A stretch of 64,000 nucleotides of DNA from Ruminococcus sp. NK3A76 (GCF_000686125.1 NZ_JMMA01000002.1:2108001-2172000); one strand, 5' to 3'. Counted from the stretch's first letter, positions 16,299 through 26,018 are shown. Numbers and translations: made by a program. Notes: generated by a model not told the origin, from the letters alone.

Positions 16299-17162
16299 TT
16301 ATTCTAAGACAGCACCGCATTCGGAGCAGAACCTTGTTCCTGCTGCTTCCTTGTTTCCGCAGCTCGTGCAGAAGATAAACTGAGGTGCAGTTGCAGCACT
16401 CGGTACGGGTACCGGTGCAGGAGCAGGCTGTACAGGAGCAGGCTCAGGTATCGGCATAGGCTCGGGAAGCGGCTGCATCTCGGGCGGCTGATACTCAGGT
16501 ATCGGCGGAAGCTCGTTTGCATTAGCTTCAGGCTCAGCTACCGGCTCAGGCTCGGCTGCGGGCTCGGAGTCTGCTGCCGGTGCCGGCTCGGGAACAGGTG
16601 CCGGAGCGGGCTCAGGTATAGCTGCAACGACTGGCTCTGGTATTGGTGCCGGAGCAGGCTCAGGGATAGGTGCCGGAGCAGGAATAGGCGCAGGCTGCAT
16701 AACCGGCTGAGGCATTACAGGCTGCGGCATCGGAGCAGGAGCCGGCATAGGCTGCTGTACCGGAGGAGCCCACGGATTAGGCTGTGCCACAGGTGCAGGC
16801 GCAACGGGCGCAACTGGCGCAACGGGTGCTGCCATAGGCTGAACAGAGGGCTGTGCCACAGGCTGCTTTGTACCGCAGTTGGGGCAGAATGCTACGTTAG
16901 TGCTGATCTGCTGGCGGCAGCCGACGCACTCTCTTAAGCCCTTGAGCTCGTTTATCTGCTTTGTCATCACCTGGAGATTTGCAAGCATAGTGTCGATCTC
17001 GCCGGCAAGTCTCTGTACATCGGGGTCATCTACCTTGTCGATGCACTTGAGCTTTGTGATACGCCCGATCTCGGTATACTTGTTGTTGATCTCTGCCAGA
17101 TGCTGGTTTATCTGCTTGTTGAGCTGGCTTATCTGGCCTGCATTGGGGTTAAATAATGCCAT
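16299..17162 (-). CDS. Double zinc-ribbon protein with Pro/Ala/Glu linker
   Basis: A 287-residue protein. The first ~75 residues form a helical, probably coiled-coil region. A zinc ribbon follows (CVGC...CPNC, residues ~77-100), then ~150 residues of Pro/Ala/Glu/Val repeats (PEPAPAPIPEP) and a second zinc ribbon at the C terminus (CTSC...CSEC). No signal peptide is visible, so it is probably cytoplasmic. Such domain strings act as scaffolds. No specific partner can be named. It is followed by maf on the same strand. Confidence 0.72.
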   Translation of the reverse strand: MALFNPNAGQISQLNKQINQHLAEINNKYTEIGRITKLKCIDKVDDPDVQRLAGEIDTMLANLQVMTKQINELKGLRECVGCRQQISTNVAFCPNCGTKQPVAQPSVQPMAAPVAPVAPVAPAPVAQPNPWAPPVQQPMPAPAPMPQPVMPQPVMQPAPIPAPAPIPEPAPAPIPEPVVAAIPEPAPAPVPEPAPAADSEPAAEPEPVAEPEANANELPPIPEYQPPEMQPLPEPMPIPEPAPVQPAPAPVPVPSAATAPQFIFCTSCGNKEAAGTRFCSECGAVLE

Positions 17163-17233
17163 AATACTTATCCTCCTGATATGTAAAGAATTTGTTTTTC
17201 ACTGATTTTTCTTTTGTTATGAATGCCGACTTA

Positions 17234-18832
17234 TCAGCATTGCTCAGCCGTGTATTCCTGGGTGTCATACTCCTCGGGGGGTACCTCATCAACTACCGGT
17301 TCTTCCTCGTAGTACTCCTCAGGCTGCTCTGTCTGCTTAGGCTCGGTTTCGGAAGCAGTTGTTTCCTCTGCTGCCGGCTCCTCCTGCGGAGCTGTAGTCT
17401 CTGCCGGCTGCTCAGTCTCGGCTGCCGGCTGCTCAGTCTCGGCTGCCGGGGCGGCAGTCTCCTGCTCCTGAGTTTCAGGCTCGGTGGTCTGTGTCACAGT
17501 CTCGGCTGTTTCGGTAGTTTCAGCCTCCTGCTTCTGCTTGGCCTCCTCAGCCTGCTGGTCAAGCTGCTCCTGAGTCATCTGCGCACGCTCTACAGCATGG
17601 TTATTGACAGTAGAAACGCCCACAGTCGTGCCTGTATAGTAGTGTCTGAGGATCTGGTCGTAGGTATAGCCGGCCTTTGCATAGTAGCAGGCACCCCACT
17701 GGCTCATGCCGACGCCGTGACCCCAGCCGAACGTCTTGAAGGTAAACACGCCGTTGTCGTATGATATCTCAAACGCTGTTGATTTAAGGTTGCTCACACC
17801 GAGGATATGGCTTCTCATAAGAGCGCCCGTGACCCGTCTCTGTGTGCCGCCGACGCTTATATACTGCTTGCCGTCGAGCTTCATCTTGTCGATATACTTG
17901 CCGCTGAACACGCTCTCTATCTCGAACCAATTCCTCGGGTCGTCAGACAGCTTAAGGCCTGTGTTCTTTTCTATGATGCTTTTAAGCGAATCCTTGCTGA
18001 ACGTCTTGACAACGCCGTAATTCGGGTCTTTATAATCATATGCGCTCTCGACTGCCTTAAGGTAAGGATGTGCAGCGCCCCATATCTTCTCACTCGGAGC
18101 CGATGCGCCTGCGCTCGAAGCGGAGTACACAGCATCTATGATAGCGCCGTTATAGTAAACGCACTCGCCCTCGACCTCAGTGACGCATCTTTCGAGCTTT
18201 GCAGAATAGCCTGCCTTGAGCCCGACCGACGGCACATAGCCGCACTCGTCGTTAAATCGCACATAAGAATACGCCGCAACTGCCTGAGCTTTGATAGCCT
18301 CCTCGCCCCACGAGTCGCCTATCTCGCTGTTTACTATCCTGCAAATGAGCTCGTGGCCGTTTAAGGTGACATTGCCGCCCGATATCTCATCATACACCGT
18401 ATAATACTCACCAGCTATGCTTCGTGAGCCGGGGTAGCTTGCAGCACCCTTTTCAGGCTTAAGGATAGTAGAAGTATCTGCCGGCAGCTTAACCGTGAAG
18501 CTGTTTGGTGTGTCCGGTTTTACGGACTCTTTCTTCTTTGTTTCGAGCTTGGTCTCGGGAGCTACGAAATCCATATCATACTCCTCGATACCGGCCTTTC
18601 TGAAAGACAGAAGACCCTCGATCTCGACACTCTTATCATCTACAGGTTCAGTATTTACCGGTATCTGCTCGTCCTTTACCACAGCAACTGCACTTGCTGC
18701 TGAGGTCTCAACAGACTGCTCGCTGCCGCCGCCCAGCGCAAAAGCCGCACCGGCGCCGGCCGTCGCCAATATCGCCGCTGATGCGATAATGACAGCCTTT
18801 TTCTTATTCAGATCAAAGCCGAGTATATTCAT
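17234..18832 (-). CDS. SpoIID/LytB domain protein with acidic tail
   Basis: A 532-residue exported protein with an N-terminal hydrophobic anchor (about residues 13-33). The SpoIID domain spans about residues 150-410, with LICRIVNSEIGDSWG, AIKAQAVAAYSY and the C-terminal GHGVGMSQWGACYYAKAG block. SpoIID is a lytic transglycosylase that cleaves peptidoglycan during engulfment in spore formers. The last ~120 residues are Glu/Thr/Gln/Pro-rich low complexity, unusual for true SpoIID (about 340 residues), so this may be a LytB-like wall protein rather than the sporulation enzyme itself. Confidence 0.83.
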   Translation of the reverse strand: MNILGFDLNKKKAVIIASAAILATAGAGAAFALGGGSEQSVETSAASAVAVVKDEQIPVNTEPVDDKSVEIEGLLSFRKAGIEEYDMDFVAPETKLETKKKESVKPDTPNSFTVKLPADTSTILKPEKGAASYPGSRSIAGEYYTVYDEISGGNVTLNGHELICRIVNSEIGDSWGEEAIKAQAVAAYSYVRFNDECGYVPSVGLKAGYSAKLERCVTEVEGECVYYNGAIIDAVYSASSAGASAPSEKIWGAAHPYLKAVESAYDYKDPNYGVVKTFSKDSLKSIIEKNTGLKLSDDPRNWFEIESVFSGKYIDKMKLDGKQYISVGGTQRRVTGALMRSHILGVSNLKSTAFEISYDNGVFTFKTFGWGHGVGMSQWGACYYAKAGYTYDQILRHYYTGTTVGVSTVNNHAVERAQMTQEQLDQQAEEAKQKQEAETTETAETVTQTTEPETQEQETAAPAAETEQPAAETEQPAETTAPQEEPAAEETTASETEPKQTEQPEEYYEEEPVVDEVPPEEYDTQEYTAEQC

Positions 18833-18888
18833 ATGAAAAATACCACCTCATAAACACAATTATTCATTATTATTTTACCATACACACA

Positions 18889-18930
18889 AAAAAAGTCAAG
18901 ACATACAAATAGCACGTCCTGACTTTTCGT
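18889..18930 (-). terminator. Intrinsic terminator of the SleB-like gene
   Basis: On the minus strand AAAAGTCAGGAC pairs with GTCTTGACTTTT and is followed by further Ts. Confidence 0.8.
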
Positions 18931-18970
18931 AAATTTACACAAATTACTAACAATTCCTTTGTGCAGTATA

Positions 18971-20110
18971 TCACCTGAAAAATCTCTGCCCGTCAAGCTC
19001 CATACAGAATGTAAGGGACTCAAACCATGCAGCTGTTGCGCCGCCGCAATATCTGGGGGCATAGTAATATGTAGCACCGTTGGAATTATCCTCGCCGTTA
19101 AGAGCTCTCAGCGCACAGTCTCTTGTGTTCTGTGAAGGAGTCTTAGAGCGGTTATAGTAGCCGTTTATCGCAGTAAACTGGTTAGGAGCTGTCAGAACAG
19201 CCTTTATGCTGTTACCGAAGCGGCCGCTCTTAACACGGTTTATAACTACGTTTGCAACAGCTATCTTGCTTGCCTCGGAGCAGTTGCCTACCTCGCCCTG
19301 GAGGACGTAGCAGAGCATCTCATACTCCTCGTCTGTATAGCTTATAGTGCCGGAATTCGACTGAGGAGCAGCTGTAGTTGTTGTCTCAGCCTTCTTGGCA
19401 GCTGTAGTAGTCGTAGTAGTCTTCTTTGCAGCCTTTGTTGTTGCAGCAGCCGGCTTGTCTGTTGTGAAGAAGTCAGCGCATACATAGCCTTCCTGGTCGC
19501 CGTACTTTATCCTGTACCAGCCGTCAGATGTCTTGCCTGTTACCTTTACCTCTGTATCGGGAGCAAGGGTACCGAGCTTATCATAAGATGTGTCGGCGCC
19601 TTTTCTTACGTTTACAGCGGCGGTAGCATAGACCTTAAGGCCCTTGACTTCCTCAACTGTTGTTTTCTTTGTCGATGTCTTCTTGGTGGTGGTCGCCTTT
19701 GTAGTCTTCTTTGCAGCTGTTGTTGTCTCTGCCTTTACAGCAGCCGTCTTCTTTGTTGTGGTAGTCGTCTCGGTCTCAGCCTCGGCAGCCTCTGTAGTTG
19801 TCACCTCAGCGAAGTCGTAATCCTCGACGCCTGCCTTCCACCATGTCACTGTTTCGGAGTATTCCTCATCAGCCTCATAAGTCTCCACAGGAGCCTCTGT
19901 GACTGCGGGAGCTGTTGTTACCACAGGCTCTTTCTCGTCTGTTGCTATACCGCCCTTGTCAGCAGTAGCACCGTAGTAGCCTACCGCACCGACAGCAGCG
20001 AGCGTGAGCACGAGCCCGAAAGCAGCCGAGACTTTCTTTACAGAAGCAGTCCTGACCTGCGCTTTAACACCCTCCGAAGATTTTCTTTGCTTCATTTTTA
20101 TCACTTTCAC
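18971..20110 (-). CDS. SleB-like cell wall hydrolase with SH3 domain
   Basis: A 379-residue exported protein: N-terminal membrane segment (about residues 27-48), Thr/Lys-rich linker, a bacterial SH3 domain (about 160-215, with VNVRKGADTSYDKLG), a second TTT-rich linker, and a C-terminal Hydrolase_2/SleB catalytic domain (about 255-379, with LCYVLQGEVGNCSEASKIAVANVV and NQFTAINGYYN). SleB enzymes are lytic transglycosylases that open spore cortex; in vegetative cells relatives remodel the wall. The start is uncertain: a GTG at 20110, a GTG at 20104 or the ATG at 20095. It follows the sortase gene on the same strand; a C/G-rich hairpin lies in the 40-bp gap. Confidence 0.83.
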   Translation of the reverse strand: MKVIKMKQRKSSEGVKAQVRTASVKKVSAAFGLVLTLAAVGAVGYYGATADKGGIATDEKEPVVTTAPAVTEAPVETYEADEEYSETVTWWKAGVEDYDFAEVTTTEAAEAETETTTTTKKTAAVKAETTTAAKKTTKATTTKKTSTKKTTVEEVKGLKVYATAAVNVRKGADTSYDKLGTLAPDTEVKVTGKTSDGWYRIKYGDQEGYVCADFFTTDKPAAATTKAAKKTTTTTTAAKKAETTTTAAPQSNSGTISYTDEEYEMLCYVLQGEVGNCSEASKIAVANVVINRVKSGRFGNSIKAVLTAPNQFTAINGYYNRSKTPSQNTRDCALRALNGEDNSNGATYYYAPRYCGGATAAWFESLTFCMELDGQRFFR

Positions 20111-20150
20111 CTTTCCACCCCCGAGCAGTGAACGCTCTTACGGGGGGCTG

Positions 20151-21251
20151 TCATGATCCTACGATGACCTTTTTATTGCCGTAGGTATCTCTCCAAGCCC
20201 TGAAGAAATAGATATCCTTGTCTGCCTTATCCTTATAGGATTCCACTATCTCATCGAGGCTGTCCTTGACTGTCATTTTCTTTGCCACTACTACCCATCT
20301 TACCGTTCTGTACGAGCCGAGCTCATAGGTACAGGTAGAAAGCGTCAGGAAATCGTCACCCTCATTGAAATCTATCGAGTTATCTATCCACGAGTATTTG
20401 AGAATATTGGTCTTCCATGTTTCAAAGCTATAGTGCCCGTCAGAATCGAAGTTACGGTAGTTCCAGTAATCGAAAGCACCCTCGCCGCCGTCCTGATCCT
20501 CAGCATCTATACCGATGAATGTTGCCAGAACAACATACTTCTGGTTTTTCTCATATATCGTATTGAACTCGATAAGAGGATTCTGTTTTATAAAATCTGC
20601 GCCCTTCTTGAATTTCTGGAGTGCTGCGAACTGCGTTCCTGCCATCATATTATGGCCGTAAAGCGTTATGTTGTCAGCCTGCCCTTCAAGTGTTATCGGC
20701 ACTACGCAGTCGGCAAATATGCTTCCCGACTCGGTCTGTGCGCCGTCTATATTATGGTGCAGATAATAGTCATTACTTGATTCATGCTGCAATACGGGGT
20801 AATTGATTATCGCATTGCCGTTGCCGTCCTTGATGCCGGGGATCTTGAGCCAGCCGACCACGTCGTCGTTTCTTTCAAGAAGCGGCAGCGCCCAGTCCTG
20901 AAGCTCTCTCGGCTCAACTGTTATCACCGGGTTCTCTATCTTTGTGATCGTACCCTTTTTATCGGTGGTATCTACCGTATCACCGCTCACAGACGAGTTG
21001 TCGTCACCGAAATCCGGTTCAAGCGAGCGTATCTCCTCAAAGTATGTAAGCTCCTGCTTATCAGCCCTGAGGTAATCCGACAGTGAATCGAGCGATACAA
21101 CGAACACGGCGATAGATGCTATGAACATCAGCTTTCTGAACACCTCAGACACGCCGTCGCCCTTCCACGGGATAAAATACTTTGCAGCTCTCACGAAGAA
21201 ATTCTGTCTTTCTTTAACGTGCGTTGTATTGATCTCATTGGCCATAGACAT
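20151..21251 (-). CDS. srtB: Class B sortase
   Basis: A 366-residue membrane-anchored transpeptidase with one N-terminal helix (about residues 40-58). The sortase domain occupies about residues 130-345. Catalytic residues are visible: His in LYGHNM, Cys in LTLSTC (TLxTC signature, here TLSTC) and Arg in YRTVRW. The long gap with a helix between His and Cys is typical of class B. Likely substrates in this window are the two proteins with NPKT[G/S] signals (42603-43667 and 55533-57335). It starts 4 bp after the cinA stop, so it shares a transcript with it. Confidence 0.9.
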   Translation of the reverse strand: MSMANEINTTHVKERQNFFVRAAKYFIPWKGDGVSEVFRKLMFIASIAVFVVSLDSLSDYLRADKQELTYFEEIRSLEPDFGDDNSSVSGDTVDTTDKKGTITKIENPVITVEPRELQDWALPLLERNDDVVGWLKIPGIKDGNGNAIINYPVLQHESSNDYYLHHNIDGAQTESGSIFADCVVPITLEGQADNITLYGHNMMAGTQFAALQKFKKGADFIKQNPLIEFNTIYEKNQKYVVLATFIGIDAEDQDGGEGAFDYWNYRNFDSDGHYSFETWKTNILKYSWIDNSIDFNEGDDFLTLSTCTYELGSYRTVRWVVVAKKMTVKDSLDEIVESYKDKADKDIYFFRAWRDTYGNKKVIVGS

Positions 21252-21255
21252 TTAA

Positions 21256-21795
21256 TCAGCCCTCTCTTTTCTCCATGATCTCAAGCAGCAGCTCAAGCGA
21301 GCCTGTCGCCGCCAGCCAGCGGACCTTTTTCCTGTCTAATTCATCATATTCCTTATACAGCGCCAGGTCTTTGACGATCTCTCTGTCACCGAACCTCACC
21401 GAGACATACACCGTCCCGACAGGCTTGTCATCATCTCCCCCATCGGGCCCTGCGATACCTGTGATGCCTATTGCAGCATCTGTACCCATGAGCCGCATAA
21501 CGCCCTCGCTCATCTGCGAAGCCACCTGCGGAGAATAGACCGTGAACTCATCAAGAGTCTTTGCCGAAACACCAAGCACCTTTTGCTTTACTTCTTCGCT
21601 GTAGGAGCACACGCCGCCTTTAAAGACAGCCGATGCGCCCGGCACCGAAGTAATGCTTTGTGAAACGAGGCCGCCCGTACAGCTCTCAGCTGTAGATAGA
21701 CTTAGCCCCTTGTCTTTCATATATTTTACTACACGTTGTGTTACTATGTCAAGGGTTTCTGTTACCACTTTGTAAGGCTTAGCAAATTCCGACAT
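21256..21795 (-). CDS. CinA C-terminal domain protein (NMN amidase type)
   Basis: A 179-residue stand-alone CinA C-terminal domain. Known members (PncC) deamidate nicotinamide mononucleotide to recycle NAD. The signature LSTAESCTGGLVSQSIT near residue 33 contains the catalytic Ser; GGVCSYSEEVKQKVLGV and GITGIAGPDGG follow. The N-terminal molybdopterin-binding-like domain of full-length CinA is absent, as is common. An ATG at 21795 follows GAAAGGAAGG. The sortase gene begins 4 bp after the stop. Confidence 0.88.
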   Translation of the reverse strand: MSEFAKPYKVVTETLDIVTQRVVKYMKDKGLSLSTAESCTGGLVSQSITSVPGASAVFKGGVCSYSEEVKQKVLGVSAKTLDEFTVYSPQVASQMSEGVMRLMGTDAAIGITGIAGPDGGDDDKPVGTVYVSVRFGDREIVKDLALYKEYDELDRKKVRWLAATGSLELLLEIMEKREG

Positions 21796-21992
21796 TTATT
21801 ACCCTTCCTTTCAAGCAATTTTGCACATAAAAAAACGCCCCGTTTTGTACTAATTGTTAACTCGCCGCTTTTTCAAAACTTATTTCAAACGTTTTCCAAT
21901 GTACACATATTACAAAATAATTACGGCTGTAAACCGTTTGTATCAGGTTTGAGCCGCCATCTTGCTAACGGGCTGATTTTCAGCTCACTGAC

Positions 21993-22017
21993 AAAAGCCC
22001 GACGGCATCGGGCTTTT
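21993..22017. terminator. Bidirectional terminator downstream of thiI
   Basis: AAAAGCCCGA (21993-22002) pairs perfectly with TCGGGCTTTT (22008-22017). It ends the thiI transcript on the minus strand. The rest of the 337-base gap 21796-22132 shows no gene. Confidence 0.85.
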
Positions 22018-22132
22018 GCAATTTGTTTTATATTTATACAAGTCCGTTTTTTCTCCCGTCATAATGCACAAAGATTTAAAATCGGTAACATTGTAACCGT
22101 TCTGTAATCAATTTAACGGTACAAAAAACATC

Positions 22133-23308
22133 TCAGCACATTTTTATATAATATGCACTTGTGTTATTCACGGCAGTTTCCACCATTTCCGAGAAGTCAA
22201 ACCTTGCCTGCTCCTTCTCGACATCAGCAAGTGTAGGCCTTGTCTTGGGGTGCTTGGGTGTGAAGACCGTGCAGCAGTCCTCATACGGCTCGATAGATGT
22301 TTCAAAGGTATCTATCTTTCTCGATATCTCGACTATCTCGCTCTTGTCCATTCCGATGCAGGGACGGAACACGGGAAGCGTGCTCACAGCGTCTGTGCAG
22401 ACCATAGCATACATCGTCTGGCTTGCTACCTGACCCAAGCTCTCACCTGTGACGAGGCACTGGATATCTTCTTTAGCTGCGATTTTAACAGCAATTTCCA
22501 TCATGAGCCTTCTCATGATTATTGTAAAGTATTCTTCTTTACAGTTGTCTCTGATAGCTTCCTGTATCTTTGTAAAGGGTACGCAGTGGAATTTGATATC
22601 GCCGCAGTAGGCCGCCATTTTTGCAGCAAGGCGCTCGACCTTCTGTCTTGCACGCTCTGATGTGTAGGGCGGTGCCTCAAAATGTATCGCCTGTATGGTC
22701 GCTCCCCTCTTAGCTATCATGCAGCCGGCGACAGGTGAGTCGATGCCGCCCGAGAGAAGCAGCAGGGCTTTGCCGCTCGTGCCTATCGGGATACCGCCTG
22801 CGCCCTCGATAGCTCCGGCATGGACGAATGCGTTCGTCTCCCTTATCTCAACGACTATGGTAACGTCAGGGTCATGCACGTCAACCGTCAGGTGAGGGAA
22901 CCTTTCGCAGATGACATGACCCATTTCACGGCATATCTCCGGCGATTTTAACGGGAAGCGCTTGTCCGAGCGCTTGGCATTAACCTTGAATGTCCTTGCA
23001 TTTTCAAGCTCCTCCCTGAGATAATCTGTTGTTTCCTCAGAGAGAACAGCTTCCATAGTCTTTTCTATCTTCTTTGCACGGCACAGCTTGACGATGCCGT
23101 AGACCTTTGACAGCCTGTCAACTACCTCGTCGATGTCTATGCCCTCCTCAGGCTCGACATATAGTGTGGACTGCGAGCGGCTGTATTCTATCTCGCCGAG
23201 CTCTTTGAGCCTGTGTTTTATATTTTTCTGCATTACCGCCTCAAAGGTATTTCTGTTAAGACCTTTGAGAGCTATCTCGCCGTACTTGCAAAGTATTATC
23301 TCTTTCAT
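22133..23308 (-). CDS. thiI: tRNA 4-thiouridine synthase ThiI
   Basis: A 391-residue enzyme that adenylates and thiolates uridine 8 of tRNAs and can supply sulfur for thiamine thiazole. It starts with the ferredoxin-like domain and THUMP domain (about residues 1-165). The PP-loop motif SGGIDSPVAGCM lies near residue 185. It ends at the short ~390-residue form, without a C-terminal rhodanese domain; it therefore receives sulfur directly from a partner. That partner is very likely the cysteine desulfurase encoded 69 bp upstream on the same strand. Confidence 0.94.
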   Translation of the reverse strand: MKEIILCKYGEIALKGLNRNTFEAVMQKNIKHRLKELGEIEYSRSQSTLYVEPEEGIDIDEVVDRLSKVYGIVKLCRAKKIEKTMEAVLSEETTDYLREELENARTFKVNAKRSDKRFPLKSPEICREMGHVICERFPHLTVDVHDPDVTIVVEIRETNAFVHAGAIEGAGGIPIGTSGKALLLLSGGIDSPVAGCMIAKRGATIQAIHFEAPPYTSERARQKVERLAAKMAAYCGDIKFHCVPFTKIQEAIRDNCKEEYFTIIMRRLMMEIAVKIAAKEDIQCLVTGESLGQVASQTMYAMVCTDAVSTLPVFRPCIGMDKSEIVEISRKIDTFETSIEPYEDCCTVFTPKHPKTRPTLADVEKEQARFDFSEMVETAVNNTSAYYIKMC

Positions 23309-23376
23309 TCTTATTATTCCTTTCCTGTCATTATCCGACTCTTATATATAATATAGTATAAAACGAATTTTCGATA

Positions 23377-24507
23377 CTATCTTATCTTAGCAAGGCACTC
23401 CTGACCTTCAAGCAAAGCCGCTGTGAATGCGTCGATATCATCAGCGGTATTCTCGGCACAGAGCGACACCCTCACGGTCGAGTCAAGGTACTTGTCAGGT
23501 ATCTTAAGCTCTGACAGCACACCGCTTTTCTTGCCCTTTGAGCAGGCCGACCCGGAGGACACATATATATCCCGCTCTTCAAGGAAGTGCAGCATCGTCT
23601 CGCTCTTTATCCTCTCGACCGACACGCTGATAACATAAGGCGAGCAGTCATCGCCCGAGTTTACGTTTATCCCCTCTTTGCCGGCGAGGTTTGCAATGAG
23701 CCTTTTCTTGAGCTCAGACATTATTTCATATCTTTGCATTACAGTGGGCGAGAGCCTTTTTACTGCGGCAGCGAACGAATTTATAAGTGCGACATTTTCT
23801 GTACCCGAACGGAAGCCGCTTTCCTGTCCGCCGCCGAGCAGCAGAGGAACTATCCTCACACCACTCCTGACATACAAAGCACCTATGCCCTTCGGCGCAT
23901 GGAGCTTGTGGCCGCTTATCGAGATGCAGTCAGCGCCCAGGTCCTTCGCCCGAAACGGCAGCTTCATAAAGCTCTGCACGCAGTCGCAGTGGCAGACAGT
24001 CTCGGGGTTTATTCGCTTGACGGCCTTGAATATCTTATCGACCGGCAGTATATAGCCTGTCTCGTTGTTGACATACATAACGCTTACGAGCAGCGTGTTC
24101 TTGTCGACCTGCGAGGTTATCATCTCAGGGGTTATCTTGCCGCTCTCGTCAGGCGATATGCGCACCACCTCAAAACCCTGTTCTTCAAGTGCCTTTATCG
24201 GCTCTGCGACAGATGGGTGCTCGATAGTTGTGGTTATTATCTTTTTGCGGCGCTTGCCGTAAGCCTTTGCAGCGCCGGAAATAACGGTGTTGCTGCTCTC
24301 GGTGGCGCACGATGTAAAGAATATCTCCTTGTCCTTAACGCCCAGTGACTGTGCGATAACAGCTCTTGCGTCTCTTATCAGGTTCTCTGCCTTAAGCCCC
24401 ACGCCGTGAAGCGACGAAGGATTGCCAAAGCACTCAAAGCCCTGTGCCGCCGCAGCTTTAGCCTCGTCACACACCGCTGTAGTTGCAGCATTATCAAGAT
24501 ATATCAT
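23377..24507 (-). CDS. Cysteine desulfurase (NifS/IscS-like)
   Basis: A 376-residue PLP enzyme that removes sulfur from cysteine as an enzyme-bound persulfide. The N terminus is MIYLDNAATT. The PLP lysine lies in SGHKLHAPKG (about residue 204) and the catalytic cysteine in SSGSACSKG (about residue 322). The start at 24507 follows GGAGAGAGAACAGG. Immediately downstream is thiI, a conserved Firmicutes pair (NifZ/IscS-ThiI), which indicates service in tRNA thiolation rather than general Fe-S assembly. Confidence 0.93.
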   Translation of the reverse strand: MIYLDNAATTAVCDEAKAAAAQGFECFGNPSSLHGVGLKAENLIRDARAVIAQSLGVKDKEIFFTSCATESSNTVISGAAKAYGKRRKKIITTTIEHPSVAEPIKALEEQGFEVVRISPDESGKITPEMITSQVDKNTLLVSVMYVNNETGYILPVDKIFKAVKRINPETVCHCDCVQSFMKLPFRAKDLGADCISISGHKLHAPKGIGALYVRSGVRIVPLLLGGGQESGFRSGTENVALINSFAAAVKRLSPTVMQRYEIMSELKKRLIANLAGKEGINVNSGDDCSPYVISVSVERIKSETMLHFLEERDIYVSSGSACSKGKKSGVLSELKIPDKYLDSTVRVSLCAENTADDIDAFTAALLEGQECLAKIR

Positions 24508-24683
24508 CCTGTTCTCTCTCCAATATAACATAATTACATTAATTATACCACAACTTTATGAATTTTTCAAACACCGCCGTGTATTTTTTAGAAAAATGCG
24601 GAAACAATATCTGTAGTGAGTACCGAAATATGTACTTTTAAGTGCATCTATACATTATTTTGTACTATAAAGGAGAATTTGAT

Positions 24684-26018
24684 ATGACCGTTTCAAAACG
24701 TTTTGCCGCAAGAGCCATAGCCCTGACGGTGGCTGTTGTCGCCGTGCTCGGTGTCAAGGCAGGCATATACCATTCAAAAGCCAAGGACTACGAGGAAAGC
24801 CTGAAATACAGCTACACGAGCGCAATTGAAGACCTTTCGCAGTCGGCCGACAGCATCAATTCAACTCTTGAAAAGGAGCTTTATGCCGGCACGCCGCTGA
24901 TGCACTCAAAGCTCTCGGCGCAGCTGATGAACTATGCATCTAACGCCAAGGCAACGCTGACGCAGCTGCCTATTGAAAGCATGGGGCTGTCAAACACATA
25001 CAAGTTCCTGTCGCAGGTCGGCAGCTTCTCGCAGGCAATGAGCGAAAAGCTCGCAAGAGGCGAGAAGCTGACAGATGATGAGTACAAAAACCTGAAAGCG
25101 CTGCACGACTACTCGCAGTCGCTCTCGGATACGCTGTGGGAGCTAAACGACAGGGTGAATTCCGGGCAGACGCTCATTCTCCCCGATGATGAAAAGAAGG
25201 GGGCTGAGCTTATCGGCGACAGCAGCGAGATAAAAGACTATGAGAACAGCTTTGAAAACTACCCAAAGCTGATATACGACGGGCCTTTTTCCGACAACAT
25301 TTTAGAAAAGGAATCATCGCTTCTTAAGTCTCTGCCGGAGGTCGATGAGGACACAGCAAAGCAGAAATGCATCATGACGCTCGGCATAAACGCCAAGGAT
25401 ATCCCCAACACATCTACAGAGTCCGGAAAAATGCCCTCTTACAGGTTTTATGATGACAACGGGGGCGTGTGCTGCGCAATCACCAAGCAGGGCGGATTGG
25501 TTTCATATTTTCTTAAATCAAGGAGAGTAAACTCCACCGACATCACCAACGACCAGGCTATAGGATATGCCGAAAAGTTCCTTGAAACGCTCGGCATGGT
25601 GGATATGGAATCGACCTATTATGAGGTCTACGACAATGTCTGCACGATAAACTTCGCCTGCGTCAAGAATGACATCATCATGTACACCGATCTTGTCAAG
25701 GTGCAGGTCGATATGTCAGACGGCGGCATAATCGGCTACGATGCGAGAGGCTATATAGTCAACCACCGTGAGCGTGAAAAGGGCAACGGCGTTATCTCCC
25801 CCATGCGTGCAGCAAAGGAGATAAGCCCGGTGCTTGAACAGGGCTCGCACAGGCTATGCTTTATACCGACGCAGGGCGGCCGTGAGGTGCTCTGCTATGA
25901 GTTTGAATGCACCTCCGATTCCGGCAGAAAGGTGCTCGTATATATAAACGCAAAGACCGCCGCCGAGGAACAGATACTGATGATAACCGAAAACAGCAGC
26001 GGCGTGCTGACGATATAA
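24684..26018 (+). CDS. ypeB: YpeB-like germination protein with PepSY domains
   Basis: A 444-residue protein with an N-terminal membrane anchor (about residues 9-28), a long helical middle (about 35-190) and C-terminal PepSY-like repeats (for example QAIGYAEKFLETLGM and RAAKEISPVLEQGSHRLCF). In Bacillus, YpeB stabilises the cortex-lytic enzyme SleB in the spore. A SleB-like gene is present at 18971-20110 but not adjacent, and the order differs from the usual sleB-ypeB pair. The ATG at 24684 follows AAGGAGAA. Monocistronic. Confidence 0.85.
   Translation: MTVSKRFAARAIALTVAVVAVLGVKAGIYHSKAKDYEESLKYSYTSAIEDLSQSADSINSTLEKELYAGTPLMHSKLSAQLMNYASNAKATLTQLPIESMGLSNTYKFLSQVGSFSQAMSEKLARGEKLTDDEYKNLKALHDYSQSLSDTLWELNDRVNSGQTLILPDDEKKGAELIGDSSEIKDYENSFENYPKLIYDGPFSDNILEKESSLLKSLPEVDEDTAKQKCIMTLGINAKDIPNTSTESGKMPSYRFYDDNGGVCCAITKQGGLVSYFLKSRRVNSTDITNDQAIGYAEKFLETLGMVDMESTYYEVYDNVCTINFACVKNDIIMYTDLVKVQVDMSDGGIIGYDARGYIVNHREREKGNGVISPMRAAKEISPVLEQGSHRLCFIPTQGGREVLCYEFECTSDSGRKVLVYINAKTAAEEQILMITENSSGVLTI

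Noticed and set aside
20111-20150. Intrinsic terminator between the sortase and SleB-like genes
   Set aside because: The C/G hairpin is not followed by a T run on the minus strand and sits next to the ribosome site of the next gene, so read-through is more likely.
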